DNA from: Mesorhizobium sp. AR07
GTDB taxonomy: Bacteria > Pseudomonadota > Alphaproteobacteria > Rhizobiales > Rhizobiaceae
Assembly (NCBI RefSeq): GCF_024746815.1
Contig: NZ_CP080525.1
Coordinates: forward strand, 3,528,501-3,592,500
Direction of reading: 5' to 3'
Length of the DNA stretch: 64,000 nucleotides
Part shown: positions 51,658 to 60,024 of the stretch, piece after piece
Layout of the letters: every line of letters begins with the position of its first letter
How positions within the stretch are numbered: the first letter of the stretch is position 1
Notes under the pieces: model-generated
Seen by the model: only the letters and a program-made list of their open reading frames with translations
The model's database searches: none
What the model was told of the DNA's origin: nothing
Translations under genes and position numbers: made by a program

Positions 51658-52647
51658 ATGCTCAACCCGTCGCAACAGATCATGAGGCTAGGATTCGGAT
51701 TCGCCGTGTCACAGGCACTGCGCGTCATTATCGAACTCGGCATCCCCGATCTCCTGGCTGCCAGCGAACAGTCGGTGGATGAACTAGCGGCTGCCACTCA
51801 GTCAGATGCTGACGCGCTTTATCGTGTAATGCGACTTCTCGCGCCCGAAGGGGTCGTTAGGGAAGTGCTGCCCCGCCATTTTGAGTTGACGGAGGTTGGC
51901 GCCGTGCTGCGCTCCGATCAGCCTGGCCCCCGTGACTTCGTTCGTATGATCAACAGCGAGGCCTATCTTGCCTTCGAGCAGCTCATGCATTCTGTCCGCA
52001 CCGGAAAGCCAGCCTTCGACAAGGTGTTCGGCAGCCCAAGGTTTGACTGGCTGTCGGCACACCCCGAGCAGGCTGCCTTGTTTCAGCGTGCCATGGTCGC
52101 CTTGAGCCAAGGCAGCAACGAGGCCGTTGCCGAAGCTTGTGACTTCAAGCCGTTCACGCGGGTCGTCGACGTTGGCGGGGGACATGGCCAGCTTCTCTCG
52201 GTGATCCTGGCTCGCAATCCCCATTTGGACGGCGTGCTTTTCGATCTGCCTTCGGGCGTCGCGGCAGCACGCCAGGGTGCCGGAGGCGACCTGCCGCGCA
52301 CCGAATTTGTTGCCGGTGATTTCTTTGAAAGCGTTCCCACCGGTGATGTCTACGTCATCAAGAAGGTCATTCACGATTGGGACGACAGGCGTGCCGCGGT
52401 GATCCTGCAAAATTGCCGCAAGGCAATGCTGCCGAACGGCAAGGTGTTCGTGGCCGAAACGCTCGTGCCGCCGGGTGACGAGCCGAACCAGATCAAGGGT
52501 ATCGACGTGGTCATGCTCGCCGTCACTGGCGGCCTGGAGAGAACGCAGACCCAATATGCAAGCTTGTTCGGCGCCGCAGGGCTGCGCCTTGAACGAGTGA
52601 TTCAGACCCGAGGACCCATTTCCATCCTTGAGGCCTGCCCAGCCTAA
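51658..52647 (+). CDS. O-methyltransferase (acetylserotonin/plant-COMT-like, family 2)
   Basis: The 329-residue protein has an N-terminal dimerisation/winged-helix domain (FAVSQALRVIIELGIPDLLA; SDADALYRVMRLLAPEGVVR) and a SAM-binding methyltransferase domain (FTRVVDVGGGHGQLLSVILA; VAGDFFESVPTGDVYVIKKV with the catalytic His in IHDWDD). Such enzymes methylate hydroxyls of small aromatic molecules; the substrate is unknown. GGAGGGATGTC precedes ATG 51658. It stands alone. Confidence 0.88.
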   Translation: MLNPSQQIMRLGFGFAVSQALRVIIELGIPDLLAASEQSVDELAAATQSDADALYRVMRLLAPEGVVREVLPRHFELTEVGAVLRSDQPGPRDFVRMINSEAYLAFEQLMHSVRTGKPAFDKVFGSPRFDWLSAHPEQAALFQRAMVALSQGSNEAVAEACDFKPFTRVVDVGGGHGQLLSVILARNPHLDGVLFDLPSGVAAARQGAGGDLPRTEFVAGDFFESVPTGDVYVIKKVIHDWDDRRAAVILQNCRKAMLPNGKVFVAETLVPPGDEPNQIKGIDVVMLAVTGGLERTQTQYASLFGAAGLRLERVIQTRGPISILEACPA

Positions 52648-53119
52648 CGCGGCATGGTCGACGTCGCGGCACTGAACCGAACACTAGAAGCCGTCCCTCC
52701 GAGTTTTGATTAAGGGAGCGAAACCATGAATGCTCTGTCTGCACTTTCTCCATCCTGATTTCCTCGCCGCATTCCTGGCGGCTTGCTCACAGGCCGACAA
52801 AGGTCTCCGGCGGACATAGGCCGGATGGGCCGAATACCCGACTGATCTCCCGGTAGCCGTTTTCAGGGACTGACATCCTGCGCGTGTTCTGAAGCGCGGC
52901 GGCATCCAGGTTCCTGTCCAATTTCGCAGGTTTCGTACCGCTCGCCCTTCCCGCCGACGGGTCGAGGAATCAGTCATGATCGCAGTGCCCCGCAGAAGAA
53001 CGCCCACTGGTCCGCCGCAGGCTTCGCAGCGGCACAATTTTGCGATGTTCCGGACCAACGTGTCGGAGTTGGTCGCAGTTGCGCAGGCGGATTGGATCGG
53101 CGGGTGCTGAGGGTCAGGC
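52648..53119. other. Gap left of the IS21 remnant
   Basis: No gene is supported. A long minus-strand open frame (to 53430) is created by the decayed IS21 sequence and has no protein character of its own. Confidence 0.35.
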
Positions 53120-53355
53120 GCGGTTTTGAAGCGCCAGCTCTCTCGTTGCCGGTCTCGACGATATCGCATTGATGGGTCAGGCGATCGCGCCGTGGTCATT
53201 CTTGACATCACCGAAAACGGGAGGCCATTCCCCAAAGGTCTGGTGGTGGTGACGCTGACTGAGGTCTGCTCGTTGAGGCGGTCAGGCGGCCGAGATAGTC
53301 GGCCATGCGTCCCTGCCGTTCGGTCCGGGTCTCGGCCTCGGGCTTGTTGACCAGA
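53120..53355 (-). pseudogene. Remnant of an IS21-family istB helper ATPase
   Basis: On the minus strand the fragment reads VNKPEAETRTERQGRMADYL GRLT, then NEQTSVSVTTTRPLGNGLP and, after frame changes, RDRLTHQCDIVETGNE and SWRFKT. These are successive pieces of IstB (LVNKLEAE..GRQGR..DYL; ERTSVIVTTNL.FGEW; LLDRLTHHCDIVETGNDSWRFKN). About 25 codons are deleted between the first two, and at least two frameshifts follow. It shows an old IS21 insertion. Confidence 0.7.
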
Positions 53356-53470
53356 TCCACGACATTCAAACCCGACGGGTGAACGCTCGCGTCTTGGGGT
53401 TCGAAATCTCTGAGCAGGCGCCAAACCCAAGACCTCGCTCAGGCCTCCACAATGAGGAGGTCATCCGCCA

Positions 53471-53869
53471 TCATTCGGTCACGGTGTCGCCATGACGGTG
53501 GACGACTCTCCACTGGCCGTCCTCCCGGCGATAGACCTGAGTGACGCGCAACGTGTATGTACGCCGTTTGCCGTCGACCGAGACGGACGTGCGCTCCAGT
53601 CCAGCTGTGTAGGCCATGTCGCCGATCACGTCGTACGCCTGCACCTCGACGACGAAGGACGTGCAGTTCGAGAAGCTCTTTCCCAGATAGACGAAGAGGT
53701 CATCAACCTCGGCTTGACCGTTGGCGTTGCGCCACGCACCGAGAACGCTGACCGGCTCACGAGGGGACCAGAGCGCCCGGCGAGGCGCCGGGTCACCATT
53801 GTGGAGGGCAAGCTCGGCTTGGTACAGCGAGGTCTTCACCCACGCCAGGAAGTCTTCACGGTCCTTCAT
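53471..53869 (-). CDS. SnoaL-like/NTF2-fold nuclear-transport-factor-like protein
   Basis: The 132-residue protein begins MKDREDFLAWVKTSLYQAEL and has the NTF2-like pattern: helices, then HNGDPAPRRALWSPREPVSV, VQAYDVIGDMAYTAGLERTS and the final strand VYRREDGQWRVVHRHGD. It belongs to the DUF4440/SnoaL_3 group, which includes enzymes and ligand-binding proteins. No partner gene is adjacent. Confidence 0.85.
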   Translation of the reverse strand: MKDREDFLAWVKTSLYQAELALHNGDPAPRRALWSPREPVSVLGAWRNANGQAEVDDLFVYLGKSFSNCTSFVVEVQAYDVIGDMAYTAGLERTSVSVDGKRRTYTLRVTQVYRREDGQWRVVHRHGDTVTE

Positions 53870-54244
53870 CTTCCTCGCGTCCTCCCTATGCAGCGCCTTG
53901 TCACAATCCGGTAGATTGAATTTCGAAGCTTTTGGCGTTCAGCATGATCGAGCCGCTATCAAGGATGTTCGACTTATCCGAAGGCTCAAATCATCAATCT
54001 GTAAAATGATTTTAAAAACCGCCTACAGGCTGGTGCAGACGCGACGCCGATCGAGATCAGGTCTTCCTGAGCGCGACCGACCTCCCGACGAAGAAGGGGC
54101 CGATCGAGAGCCCAGTGCCGGCAATGACACGATGGTCAAGCCGCAAATCTATGAATCGGTGTCGAGCGGACGTCAGAAGAAATCAGCCTGACATGATGAT
54201 GGCGGGACATAGCCCGCCACCATACCGTTAGCGAAAGCCGTGGC
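53870..54244. other. Gap with a hairpin before the small exported protein
   Basis: No gene is supported. GGCGGG and CCCGCC (about 54199-54216) form a short hairpin 30 bases after the stop of the minus-strand gene at 54245 and could terminate it. Confidence 0.4.
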
Positions 54245-54520
54245 TTATTTGGAACCGCCGAGTGCCTTCAATTTCTCGCAGAACTGGGCGTGAGGCTTGC
54301 TCATCGCTGCGTCGTTGCATTCCTTCATCATCTTGTCCTGATCGGCCTTAGCCATGCCAGCCCAAGCCTTTTTCATATCGGCGTCCGGCTTCATCGTCTT
54401 CATGCTCGCGTCGGTGAAGAACGGCGCCATCATCTTGGGTTCGTCGAGTGCGCCGGCAAGCGCCGCGCCGCCGACAATGGTGAACGCAAGTGCACCGAAA
54501 CAGACAGTTTTGAAGCTCAT
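54245..54520 (-). CDS. Small exported protein (91 aa), hypothetical
   Basis: The product starts with a signal peptide (MSFKTVCFGALAFTIVGGAA) and has a mature part of about 68 residues (MKTMKPDADMKKAWAGMAKA; NDAAMSKPHAQFCEKLKAL) with two cysteines that may form a disulfide in the periplasm. Similar small proteins occur in rhizobia. No function is known. Confidence 0.7.
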   Translation of the reverse strand: MSFKTVCFGALAFTIVGGAALAGALDEPKMMAPFFTDASMKTMKPDADMKKAWAGMAKADQDKMMKECNDAAMSKPHAQFCEKLKALGGSK

Positions 54521-54944
54521 GAAATTATCCTTCCCTACTCTTTTGCCCCGACCGTCGTTTGCGATCAGGTGCGGTTTTTAGCGCAATATAAGCGGCATCT
54601 AAAAAATGGCGAATGTTAGGATGCCGCTTCACAAATCGATACATCCTTGAAATGGCATAGCTACAAAAGGCACTTTCCCGGCAAAATTTTGCAGGCATGC
54701 TCGGCATATTCGAGCGCTAATCGCTCCTGCTGGAAGGCGTATGAGGCGGACGAAAATCTCGTCTCAAAGCTATCACCCCCGTTCGTGTACTTTCCGAGCG
54801 CCTTATCAGGCGCACCTTCATGCTTCATGTTGGATATCGAGGAGGCCCTCTTGAGGTCGGCGCTGAACGGTCACCGCCGAGCGAAACGATGGCGACGAGC
54901 AGTGAACATCTCGGAGTCAGGCCTCCATCGGTCTTCTTTGCCCG
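54521..54944. other. Gap between the small exported protein and curli genes
   Basis: Nothing recognisable as a gene or RNA is seen. AT content is higher than in flanking genes. Confidence 0.35.
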
Positions 54945-55358
54945 CTACCAGCCGTAGCTGAAGGTGGCGCCGCCGCCGCCATCGCCGTTCTGAACAACAT
55001 TCGCGTCGGTGTTTCTTCCGAACTGGAAAATGCCGTAGGCGTTGTCATTGCCGTTCTGCTGCAGGGTGGCGGAATGGCCGTTGCCCCCCTGCTGGATGAT
55101 GCCGAGATTGCCGCCGCCGTTTTGTCCGATGCCGGCGGCGTTGCCGTGTCCCAACTGGCGGATGCTGGCGCCGTGCAGGCCGCGATACAACGAATAGACG
55201 TGCAGGCCAGTCGCCAGCGCGCCAGCGTCGCGAGCGTTGCCGGGAGCAAATGTCACCGAAACCCAGCCGCCCGCGTAAGCCGGTGCAGACAGCGCCGCCT
55301 GGCCGAAGCTGCCGGCAACGAGAGCGGCGGTAAGGGTCTTGAACATATTCAGGGTCAT
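54945..55358 (-). CDS. Curlin-repeat protein (CsgA/CsgB-like), second subunit
   Basis: The 137-residue protein has a signal peptide (FKTLTAALVAGSFGQAALSA) and five to six curlin-like repeats of pattern QxGxxNxAxxxQ (GASIRQLGHGNAAGIGQNGG; GIIQQGGNGHSATLQQNGND; AYGIFQFGRNTDANVVQNGD). Such repeats stack into amyloid fibres on the cell surface. ATG 55358 (MTLNMF) is preferred to an ATG four codons upstream. It is the third gene of the curli group. Confidence 0.85.
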   Translation of the reverse strand: MTLNMFKTLTAALVAGSFGQAALSAPAYAGGWVSVTFAPGNARDAGALATGLHVYSLYRGLHGASIRQLGHGNAAGIGQNGGGNLGIIQQGGNGHSATLQQNGNDNAYGIFQFGRNTDANVVQNGDGGGGATFSYGW

Positions 55359-55482
55359 CTTGGTCTCCATTTTCCGGCTGCCTCAGCCTATGGCCAACCT
55401 TCTCATCTCGTGGCTGAACCCTGCCGGAATTGGTCGTTCAGCTGCCGTTCAGTCATCTTCTTCCCCGGCCTGACGCACATAG

Positions 55483-55509
55483 AAAGGGCGCCGAATGCCG
55501 ACGCCCTTT
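55483..55509 (-). terminator. Hairpin between csgH-like and second curlin gene
   Basis: AAAGGGCG and CGCCCTTT, extended by a CG pair, form a hairpin on both strands. On the minus strand it follows the csgH stop by about 20 bases, so it could terminate or attenuate transcription into the second curlin gene. Confidence 0.5.
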
Positions 55510-55529
55510 TTGTAAATCTAGCGATGCGA

Positions 55530-55931
55530 TCAGGTCGCGCCGCCGACCCGCTCGGTGCAGCCCACGCTCTTGCCATCGACCGTGACCTCCAACTTGGCGT
55601 CGTAGACGGCGGCCTTCGCGTCGAGCGTAACAGCGCTGAGCGTGGCAGGCTTGCCGGGCGCCGCGCTGAAGGCGCCGCCCTGCTCGATATTGGTGCCGCC
55701 GGACCGGCCCGTGCTTTCGACATGGAAGGAATAGGTGCCGCTCAGGTTTCGATTTGCATGGGCGAGCGCCTCCAGGGAAACCATGCCGCTTTCCGGCGTG
55801 GCGCGGATCTCGCAGCGCACCGGTTCGACTGAGTGGTCGGCGGTGGCCATAGCCGCCAGCGCGCCGGCCGGGATCAGAACCAGGGCGAGTGCGGCCATGA
55901 CGCGGCGGGGATGCTTGACGATGTGTGGCAT
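55530..55931 (-). CDS. csgH: CsgH-like curli chaperone
   Basis: The 133-residue protein (start MPHIVKHPRRVMAALALVLI) has a signal peptide ending ALAAMA and a mature domain of about 105 residues: VRCEIRATPESGMVSLEALA, GTYSFHVESTGRSGGTNIEQ GGAF, and YDAKLEVTVDGKSVGC. The pattern (a C...C disulfide, the GGSNxxQ-like motif) fits CsgH, the alphaproteobacterial counterpart of CsgC that blocks premature amyloid formation in the periplasm. It lies between two curlin genes. Confidence 0.8.
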   Translation of the reverse strand: MPHIVKHPRRVMAALALVLIPAGALAAMATADHSVEPVRCEIRATPESGMVSLEALAHANRNLSGTYSFHVESTGRSGGTNIEQGGAFSAAPGKPATLSAVTLDAKAAVYDAKLEVTVDGKSVGCTERVGGAT

Positions 55932-55998
55932 GTTCGTCTCCTTGGCGTTCGTTGGCCGCGGCCGTGGACTCTTTCCACGGCCGCCGGCGTTGCCGCGT

Positions 55999-56436
55999 TT
56001 ATGGGCAGGCCTGGACGAAAGCGGCGACGTTGCCGCTGCCGCCCTGGCTGACGTTGGCATCGCAGCCGTGGCCGACCTGCACGCCGGCGGCGATGTTGCC
56101 GTTGCCGTCCTGGGTCAGGATGGTGGTGTGGTTGGAGCCGAACTGGGCGACGCCGGCCACATTGCGGTTGCCGTTCTGGTAGGTGGCGCCGTAGTTGCCG
56201 ACCCCTTCCTGGCCGATGGCCGAAAGGTTGTGGCGGCCGCGCTGCTGGCCGATCACCGTGTTGAAGCGGCCGTCCTGGTAGACCCGGATACGGTTCTTGA
56301 AGCCGTTCTGGGCGCCGCCGGCCGAGTTCGACCAGCCATATTGCTCAATGCTCAGGTCGTTGGCCATGGCCGGGGCGGCGGCGGTAATACCAACAAGAGC
56401 GGCGAGCGCGGTTGCGATGAAAGAAATGCGGATCAT
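55999..56436 (-). CDS. Curlin subunit (CsgA-like)
   Basis: The 145-residue protein has a signal peptide (FIATALAALVGITAAAPAMA) and seven or so curlin repeats (SIEQYGWSNSAGGAQNGFKN; GQQRGRHNLSAIGQEGVGNY; ATYQNGNRNVAGVAQFGSNH; TILTQDGNGNIAAGVQVG). It is the first gene of a csgA-csgH-csgB-like group. The secretion genes csgG, csgE and csgF are not in the window. Confidence 0.87.
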   Translation of the reverse strand: MIRISFIATALAALVGITAAAPAMANDLSIEQYGWSNSAGGAQNGFKNRIRVYQDGRFNTVIGQQRGRHNLSAIGQEGVGNYGATYQNGNRNVAGVAQFGSNHTTILTQDGNGNIAAGVQVGHGCDANVSQGGSGNVAAFVQACP

Positions 56437-56794
56437 GAGAGCGTCTCCTTTGGCGGACGGGACCGCGAGTTGAACGGCTTCTTTTTAGGAGATGCCGTTC
56501 GAACCGATGCTGAAGACGGTGTTCAGATGGAGTTCAGGAAGGACTAATGGATCGCGCCATTGAGACTTTAGAGAGGATTTCCGCCATTCGGGCCGAAACA
56601 TCCACCGGAGCGGGGCCGGTGGTGAATTAGGCTTCACTCGACTACTTGTCAAAACCTGGCAGCCATGCCCTTCCATCATCTGTTCAAAGGGGGCGGCCAT
56701 ACCATTCATACTAATTTGTAAGGTAGGCGCACGGAACCGAACCGGGAGTTTGCAGCTTCCTGGCGTTCAACAAAGGATGCATAAGGCGAGCCTA
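56437..56794. other. Divergent control region between curli genes and NRAMP unit
   Basis: This 358-base region should hold the promoters of both units. I see no EcfG match at correct spacing: GGAAC at 56733 has CGTT only at 26 bases. No gene is supported. Confidence 0.4.
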
Positions 56795-56908
56795 ATGTTC
56801 AGTGACAAAGAAACACGATTCTTAGAGGCAGGGCTGTTCGTCGCTGTGCCGCTCTCAATCCTTGTCGCGGTGTTGATGGTTAGCCTTACGTTCGGCTGGT
56901 TTGGATGA
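56795..56908 (+). CDS. Small membrane protein (37 aa) upstream of the NRAMP gene
   Basis: The product is MFSDKETRFLEAGLFVAVPL followed by SILVAVLMVSLTFGWFG: a short charged head and one membrane helix. Its TGA overlaps the ATG of the next small frame (ATGA), which suggests coupled translation. It is too short for a family call. Its position 180 bases before the NRAMP-like gene suggests a common transcript. Confidence 0.5.
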   Translation: MFSDKETRFLEAGLFVAVPLSILVAVLMVSLTFGWFG

Positions 56909-57033
56909 GCGCGAATGGGATCAACTTTCTTGAGGCCAGCGGAATGCTGGTGTCGCCGCTTCACAACATCGTCTTCCTGGTCGGTGCGGGCGGCTCTCAT
57001 TTTTTCGGTAGATATTACTACCGCCGATCTTAG
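56905..57033 (+). CDS. Small protein (42 aa) coupled to the preceding frame
   Basis: Starting at the ATG that overlaps the previous stop, the frame reads MSANGINFLEASGMLVSPLH then NIVFLVGAGGSHFFGRYYYR RS. It is mildly hydrophobic in the middle with a basic, aromatic end. The ATGA overlap and composition support it; no family is recognised. The NRAMP-like gene follows after 54 bases. Confidence 0.45.
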   Translation: MSANGINFLEASGMLVSPLHNIVFLVGAGGSHFFGRYYYRRS

Positions 57034-57087
57034 ATCGGGACCTTTAGCAATCCGCTGACGGATTTTTACATTGGGCGGGGTTTAATC

Positions 57088-58371
57088 GTGGACGCAAATG
57101 CAGCAAACCCGGTTGTCGGGCCATCCAAGCCGCGACTGCTTGGCATCCTTGGACCGGGCCTGATCACGGGAGCCTCTGATGACGATCCAAGCGGCATTGC
57201 GACCTATTCCCAGGTCGGTGCCCAGTTCGGCTACGGCATGGGCTGGGTCATGTTGTTCAGCTGGCCCCTGATGTGCGCGATCCAGGAGATCAGCGCCAGG
57301 ATCGGCCGTGTCACCGGTCGAGGTATCGCGGGCAATCTGCGAAAGCACTATCCGGCCAGCGTTGGAATTTCCATCGTCTCGTTGCTCATGGTCGCCAATA
57401 TCATCAACATAGGCGCCGACCTGGGAGCAATGGGAGCTGCGCTAAAGCTAATTATTGGCGGGCCGCAGCTGCTTTACGTTGCCGCGTTTGGCATCGTGAC
57501 CGTCCTGCTTGAAATCTTCTCGCGTTACGCGCGCTATGTGTCCGTGCTGAAGTGGCTCACACTGTCACTTCTGGCCTATGTCGCCGTGGCCTTCGTGGCA
57601 AAGGTCCCCTGGGCGACGGTCGGTTACAATCTAGTTGTTCCGCACATCAGCTTTGACCGCCAATATATCACTTCTGTCGTGGCTATTCTTGGGACGACGA
57701 TCAGCCCCTATCTTTTCTTCTGGCAGGCTGGACAGGAGGTGGAGGAGGTTAAGGAGCGCGATGAGGCCTCGCCGCTCAAAGTCGCTCCCGAACAGGCCCC
57801 AGAAGAACTGACACGTATCCGCATCGATACCTATTTTGGCATGGCCATTTCCAACGCCGTTGCCCTCTTTATTATCGTGACAACGGCGGCCACGCTCAAT
57901 GCCAACGGTGTGACCGACATTCAGACTTCATCGCAGGCGGCCGAAGCGCTTCGTCCGATCGCCGGCCCGTTTGCGTTCTTCGTCTTTGCGCTTGGAATTA
58001 TTGGCACAGGGTTGCTGGCATTGCCTGTGCTCGCCGGCTCCTCCGCCTATGCGTTGGGAGAGACGCTCGGCTGGAACGTGGGATTAGCCAAAAAACCGCA
58101 CCGGGCTAAAGCCTTCTACAGCGCGATCGCTGTGGCGACCCTGGTCGGGGTCGCCCTTAATTTCACCCCGATCGATCCGATTAAGGCTCTGTTTTGGAGC
58201 GCGGTTATCAATGGCGTCGTGGCTGTGCCAGTCATGGGTATGATGATGCATCTGTCGGGCAAGCGCGCGGCCATGGGAGACTTTCAGCTGCCTACAGGGC
58301 TCAAAATTGTCGGCTGGCTTGCCACTGCGGTCATGGCCGTGGCTGCGGTGGGCCTCTTTGCGACGTGGTAA
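57088..58371 (+). CDS. NRAMP-superfamily transporter with altered metal-site motifs
   Basis: The 427-residue protein (GTG start after GGGCGGGG) has about eleven membrane segments and a clear NRAMP fold: LLGILGPGLITGASDDDPSG, GYGMGWVMLFSWPLMCAIQE, and helix 6 AILGTTISPYLFFWQAGQEV. In canonical NRAMPs helix 1 has DPGN and helix 6 has MPH; here they are DPSG and SPY, so the Asn and the metal-coordinating Met are both absent. The substrate is therefore uncertain; it may not be manganese or iron. It is usually annotated 'Nramp family divalent metal transporter'. Confidence 0.88.
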   Translation: MDANAANPVVGPSKPRLLGILGPGLITGASDDDPSGIATYSQVGAQFGYGMGWVMLFSWPLMCAIQEISARIGRVTGRGIAGNLRKHYPASVGISIVSLLMVANIINIGADLGAMGAALKLIIGGPQLLYVAAFGIVTVLLEIFSRYARYVSVLKWLTLSLLAYVAVAFVAKVPWATVGYNLVVPHISFDRQYITSVVAILGTTISPYLFFWQAGQEVEEVKERDEASPLKVAPEQAPEELTRIRIDTYFGMAISNAVALFIIVTTAATLNANGVTDIQTSSQAAEALRPIAGPFAFFVFALGIIGTGLLALPVLAGSSAYALGETLGWNVGLAKKPHRAKAFYSAIAVATLVGVALNFTPIDPIKALFWSAVINGVVAVPVMGMMMHLSGKRAAMGDFQLPTGLKIVGWLATAVMAVAAVGLFATW

Positions 58372-58372
58372 T

Positions 58373-58672
58373 ATGGGCCCCGCCTCGCTGTGCGAGGTCT
58401 TGCGCGCGTTGCGGGGCCATTTCTTCAACTTTGTTAAGCGGAATCAACACCTCTGTGCCGCCCTGCTGGCAGTTGCGGTCCTCGCACTCGTTTCATTGGT
58501 CGTCATGGTTCTATTCCTTTCCCATTACATGCCGAAGGCATGCCCCCCGGCATGCCTTCCAGGGGCGCGTGAGCGCGCGGCAGAGAGGCGGGCGAATGCC
58601 GGCGAGCGGAGATGGGCTGCGCCTCGAGCGGGGCGGATGGGATCAGCTTGCGAACGGGCGGCCCCACTCTGA
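58373..58672 (+). CDS. Small membrane protein after the NRAMP-like gene (doubtful 3' half)
   Basis: The ATG lies one base after the NRAMP stop and opens a frame with a basic amphipathic start (CEVLRALRGHFFNFVKRNQH) and a membrane helix (LLAVAVLALVSLVVMVLFLS). The remaining 45 residues are Arg/Ala-rich and lack coding character, so the real gene may have been shorter. Proximity suggests cotranscription with the transporter. Confidence 0.4.
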   Translation: MGPASLCEVLRALRGHFFNFVKRNQHLCAALLAVAVLALVSLVVMVLFLSHYMPKACPPACLPGARERAAERRANAGERRWAAPRAGRMGSACERAAPL

Positions 58673-58714
58673 CGCAGGCGGCAATCGGGGAGAGAGAAGG
58701 TCGCCCCAGCACAA

Positions 58715-58858
58715 CTATTCGTCATGTCCGGCGTCGGTTCGCCGACGCCGCAGGCGATAAAAAATTGGTGAACTCTGAAGATCCCGATGTGCTGTAACGG
58801 CCAGCAGAACGACGAACAACAAAACCAGCGCAAACGCTACCCCAAACACCCAGCCCAT
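58715..58858 (-). CDS. Small membrane protein (47 aa)
   Basis: ATG 58856-58858 is preceded on the minus strand by AAGGAGAG at 8 bases. The product is MGWVFGVAFALVLLFVVLLA then VTAHRDLQSSPIFYRLRRRR and TDAGHDE: one membrane helix and a basic cytoplasmic tail. No family is recognised. The strong ribosome site supports expression. Confidence 0.55.
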   Translation of the reverse strand: MGWVFGVAFALVLLFVVLLAVTAHRDLQSSPIFYRLRRRRTDAGHDE

Positions 58859-59261
58859 CGCGATCTCTCCTTAGAACCCACAGAACGCTCTGCCGGTCGT
58901 AAGGTTCATCTTGAAAGAGCGCCTCGCCTGTTTACTTCGTGAAGGATTTCTGCGCCACGTATTCGGCGGAGGCGCCATTTCATGGCACTGAGCAAGCGTT
59001 TCCAGCATGCTGCCAAGCTCACGGGGATTGGCTCGACGCCCACTGCCAACGCATCTACCAGATGGACATCGCACCGCAGAGCGGCTGGTAAGCTGTGTTT
59101 AGTCCAGTGAATGGTTGATAGGCATTCATTTCAACTGCGTGAAGTCGTAGTGCCGCGGGTCGCCGAGTGTTCTACGTCCATGAAGGCGTTCACGCGTTTC
59201 TAGCGGCGAAGTTGCAAGAGCCTGGCAGACTCTTCATGGCTGGCAGGTCGTTGATGCGTCG
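58859..59261. other. Gene-free region
   Basis: I see no credible gene, repeat or structured RNA in these 400 bases. Confidence 0.35.
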
Positions 59262-59492
59262 TCATTCCAATTCACCGACGTCGCCTCTTTGAAACAGCAC
59301 CTTCTTCGTGGTTCCTCCGGCAGGTTTGCTCCACGCAATCACACCGGCGTGCTTGCCAGCAAGTGCGGATGCCAAAGCGATCGCGTCCTTTTCGCTTTCA
59401 GGCTGTGCGGGCTTATAGGAGGGGATCAGAACTCCGCACTCGTTCAGATCAAACGCCGTGACGACGAAGATTTGATCGACTGGATTCGACAC
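59262..59492 (-). CDS. Conserved hypothetical protein (76 aa)
   Basis: The product begins MSNPVDQIFVVTAFDLNECG and continues VLIPSYKPAQPESEKDAIAL, ASALAGKHAGVIAWSKPAGG, ending FQRGDVGELE. This is the pattern of a small, soluble rhizobial protein family without a name that I can give. It has an exact EcfG promoter 36 bases upstream, so it is probably a general-stress gene. Confidence 0.7.
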   Translation of the reverse strand: MSNPVDQIFVVTAFDLNECGVLIPSYKPAQPESEKDAIALASALAGKHAGVIAWSKPAGGTTKKVLFQRGDVGELE

Positions 59493-59521
59493 TACTTATC
59501 CCCTGGGTAGCCGTGCGTTTC

Positions 59522-59758
59522 TCACGGAACGAGTCGATGCGGGTTATGTTCCAGGCGATGCCAACTGGTGTCGGGCTCGCCCAGGGCGAGCAGTAGCCGA
59601 CTGAATGTTCGGATGCCGTTTTCTTTTGGATAGCGGTGGCTTCTCACGAGCGAAGCGCACTTGCCAAAGCTCGTCGTGTCACCGGCGTTGTCGTCCATTG
59701 GCTTCAATGCTGCCGCCACGGCCACGCCGGTTCCTAACGGGTTGATCGCCACAAGCAT
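59522..59758 (-). CDS. Hypothetical protein (78 aa), uncertain
   Basis: The frame starts MLVAINPLGTGVAVAAALKP and contains a coding-like segment (SHRYPKENGIRTFSRLLLAL; EPDTSWHRLEHNPHRLV). The ribosome site is weak (AAGGG only two bases before ATG). The EcfG promoter of the next gene lies inside its 3' end. It may be real or a remnant. Confidence 0.35.
   Translation of the reverse strand: MLVAINPLGTGVAVAAALKPMDDNAGDTTSFGKCASLVRSHRYPKENGIRTFSRLLLALGEPDTSWHRLEHNPHRLVP
59528..59552 (-). promoter_or_regulatory. EcfG-type promoter for the 76-aa protein
   Basis: On the minus strand GGAAC (59552-59548) is followed after 16 bases by CGTT (59531-59528), and the start codon lies 36 bases further at 59492. 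Exact consensus and close spacing. Confidence 0.75.
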
Positions 59759-60024
59759 AGCCCTTGCGAGCGCGACACCGAAACTCTTACCTCATGGGCA
59801 AGAAAGGCACGCCATGTTGGCTGGACTTTCATCAATGCTATCGAGACGTGGCAACTATGGCAAGCGGTCCCGGGATGCCACCGCGGCCCACAAGGCTGCT
59901 GCCAACTACGCTGGCGGGCCAAGCCCGGACCATGCTCGCTTGAAGCATTTGCGCGGCGAGGCACGCAACGGCGCGCTCTGCCGCGGCATATTCGACCAGA
60001 AGCGATCCGTTACGTCTGATGGGA

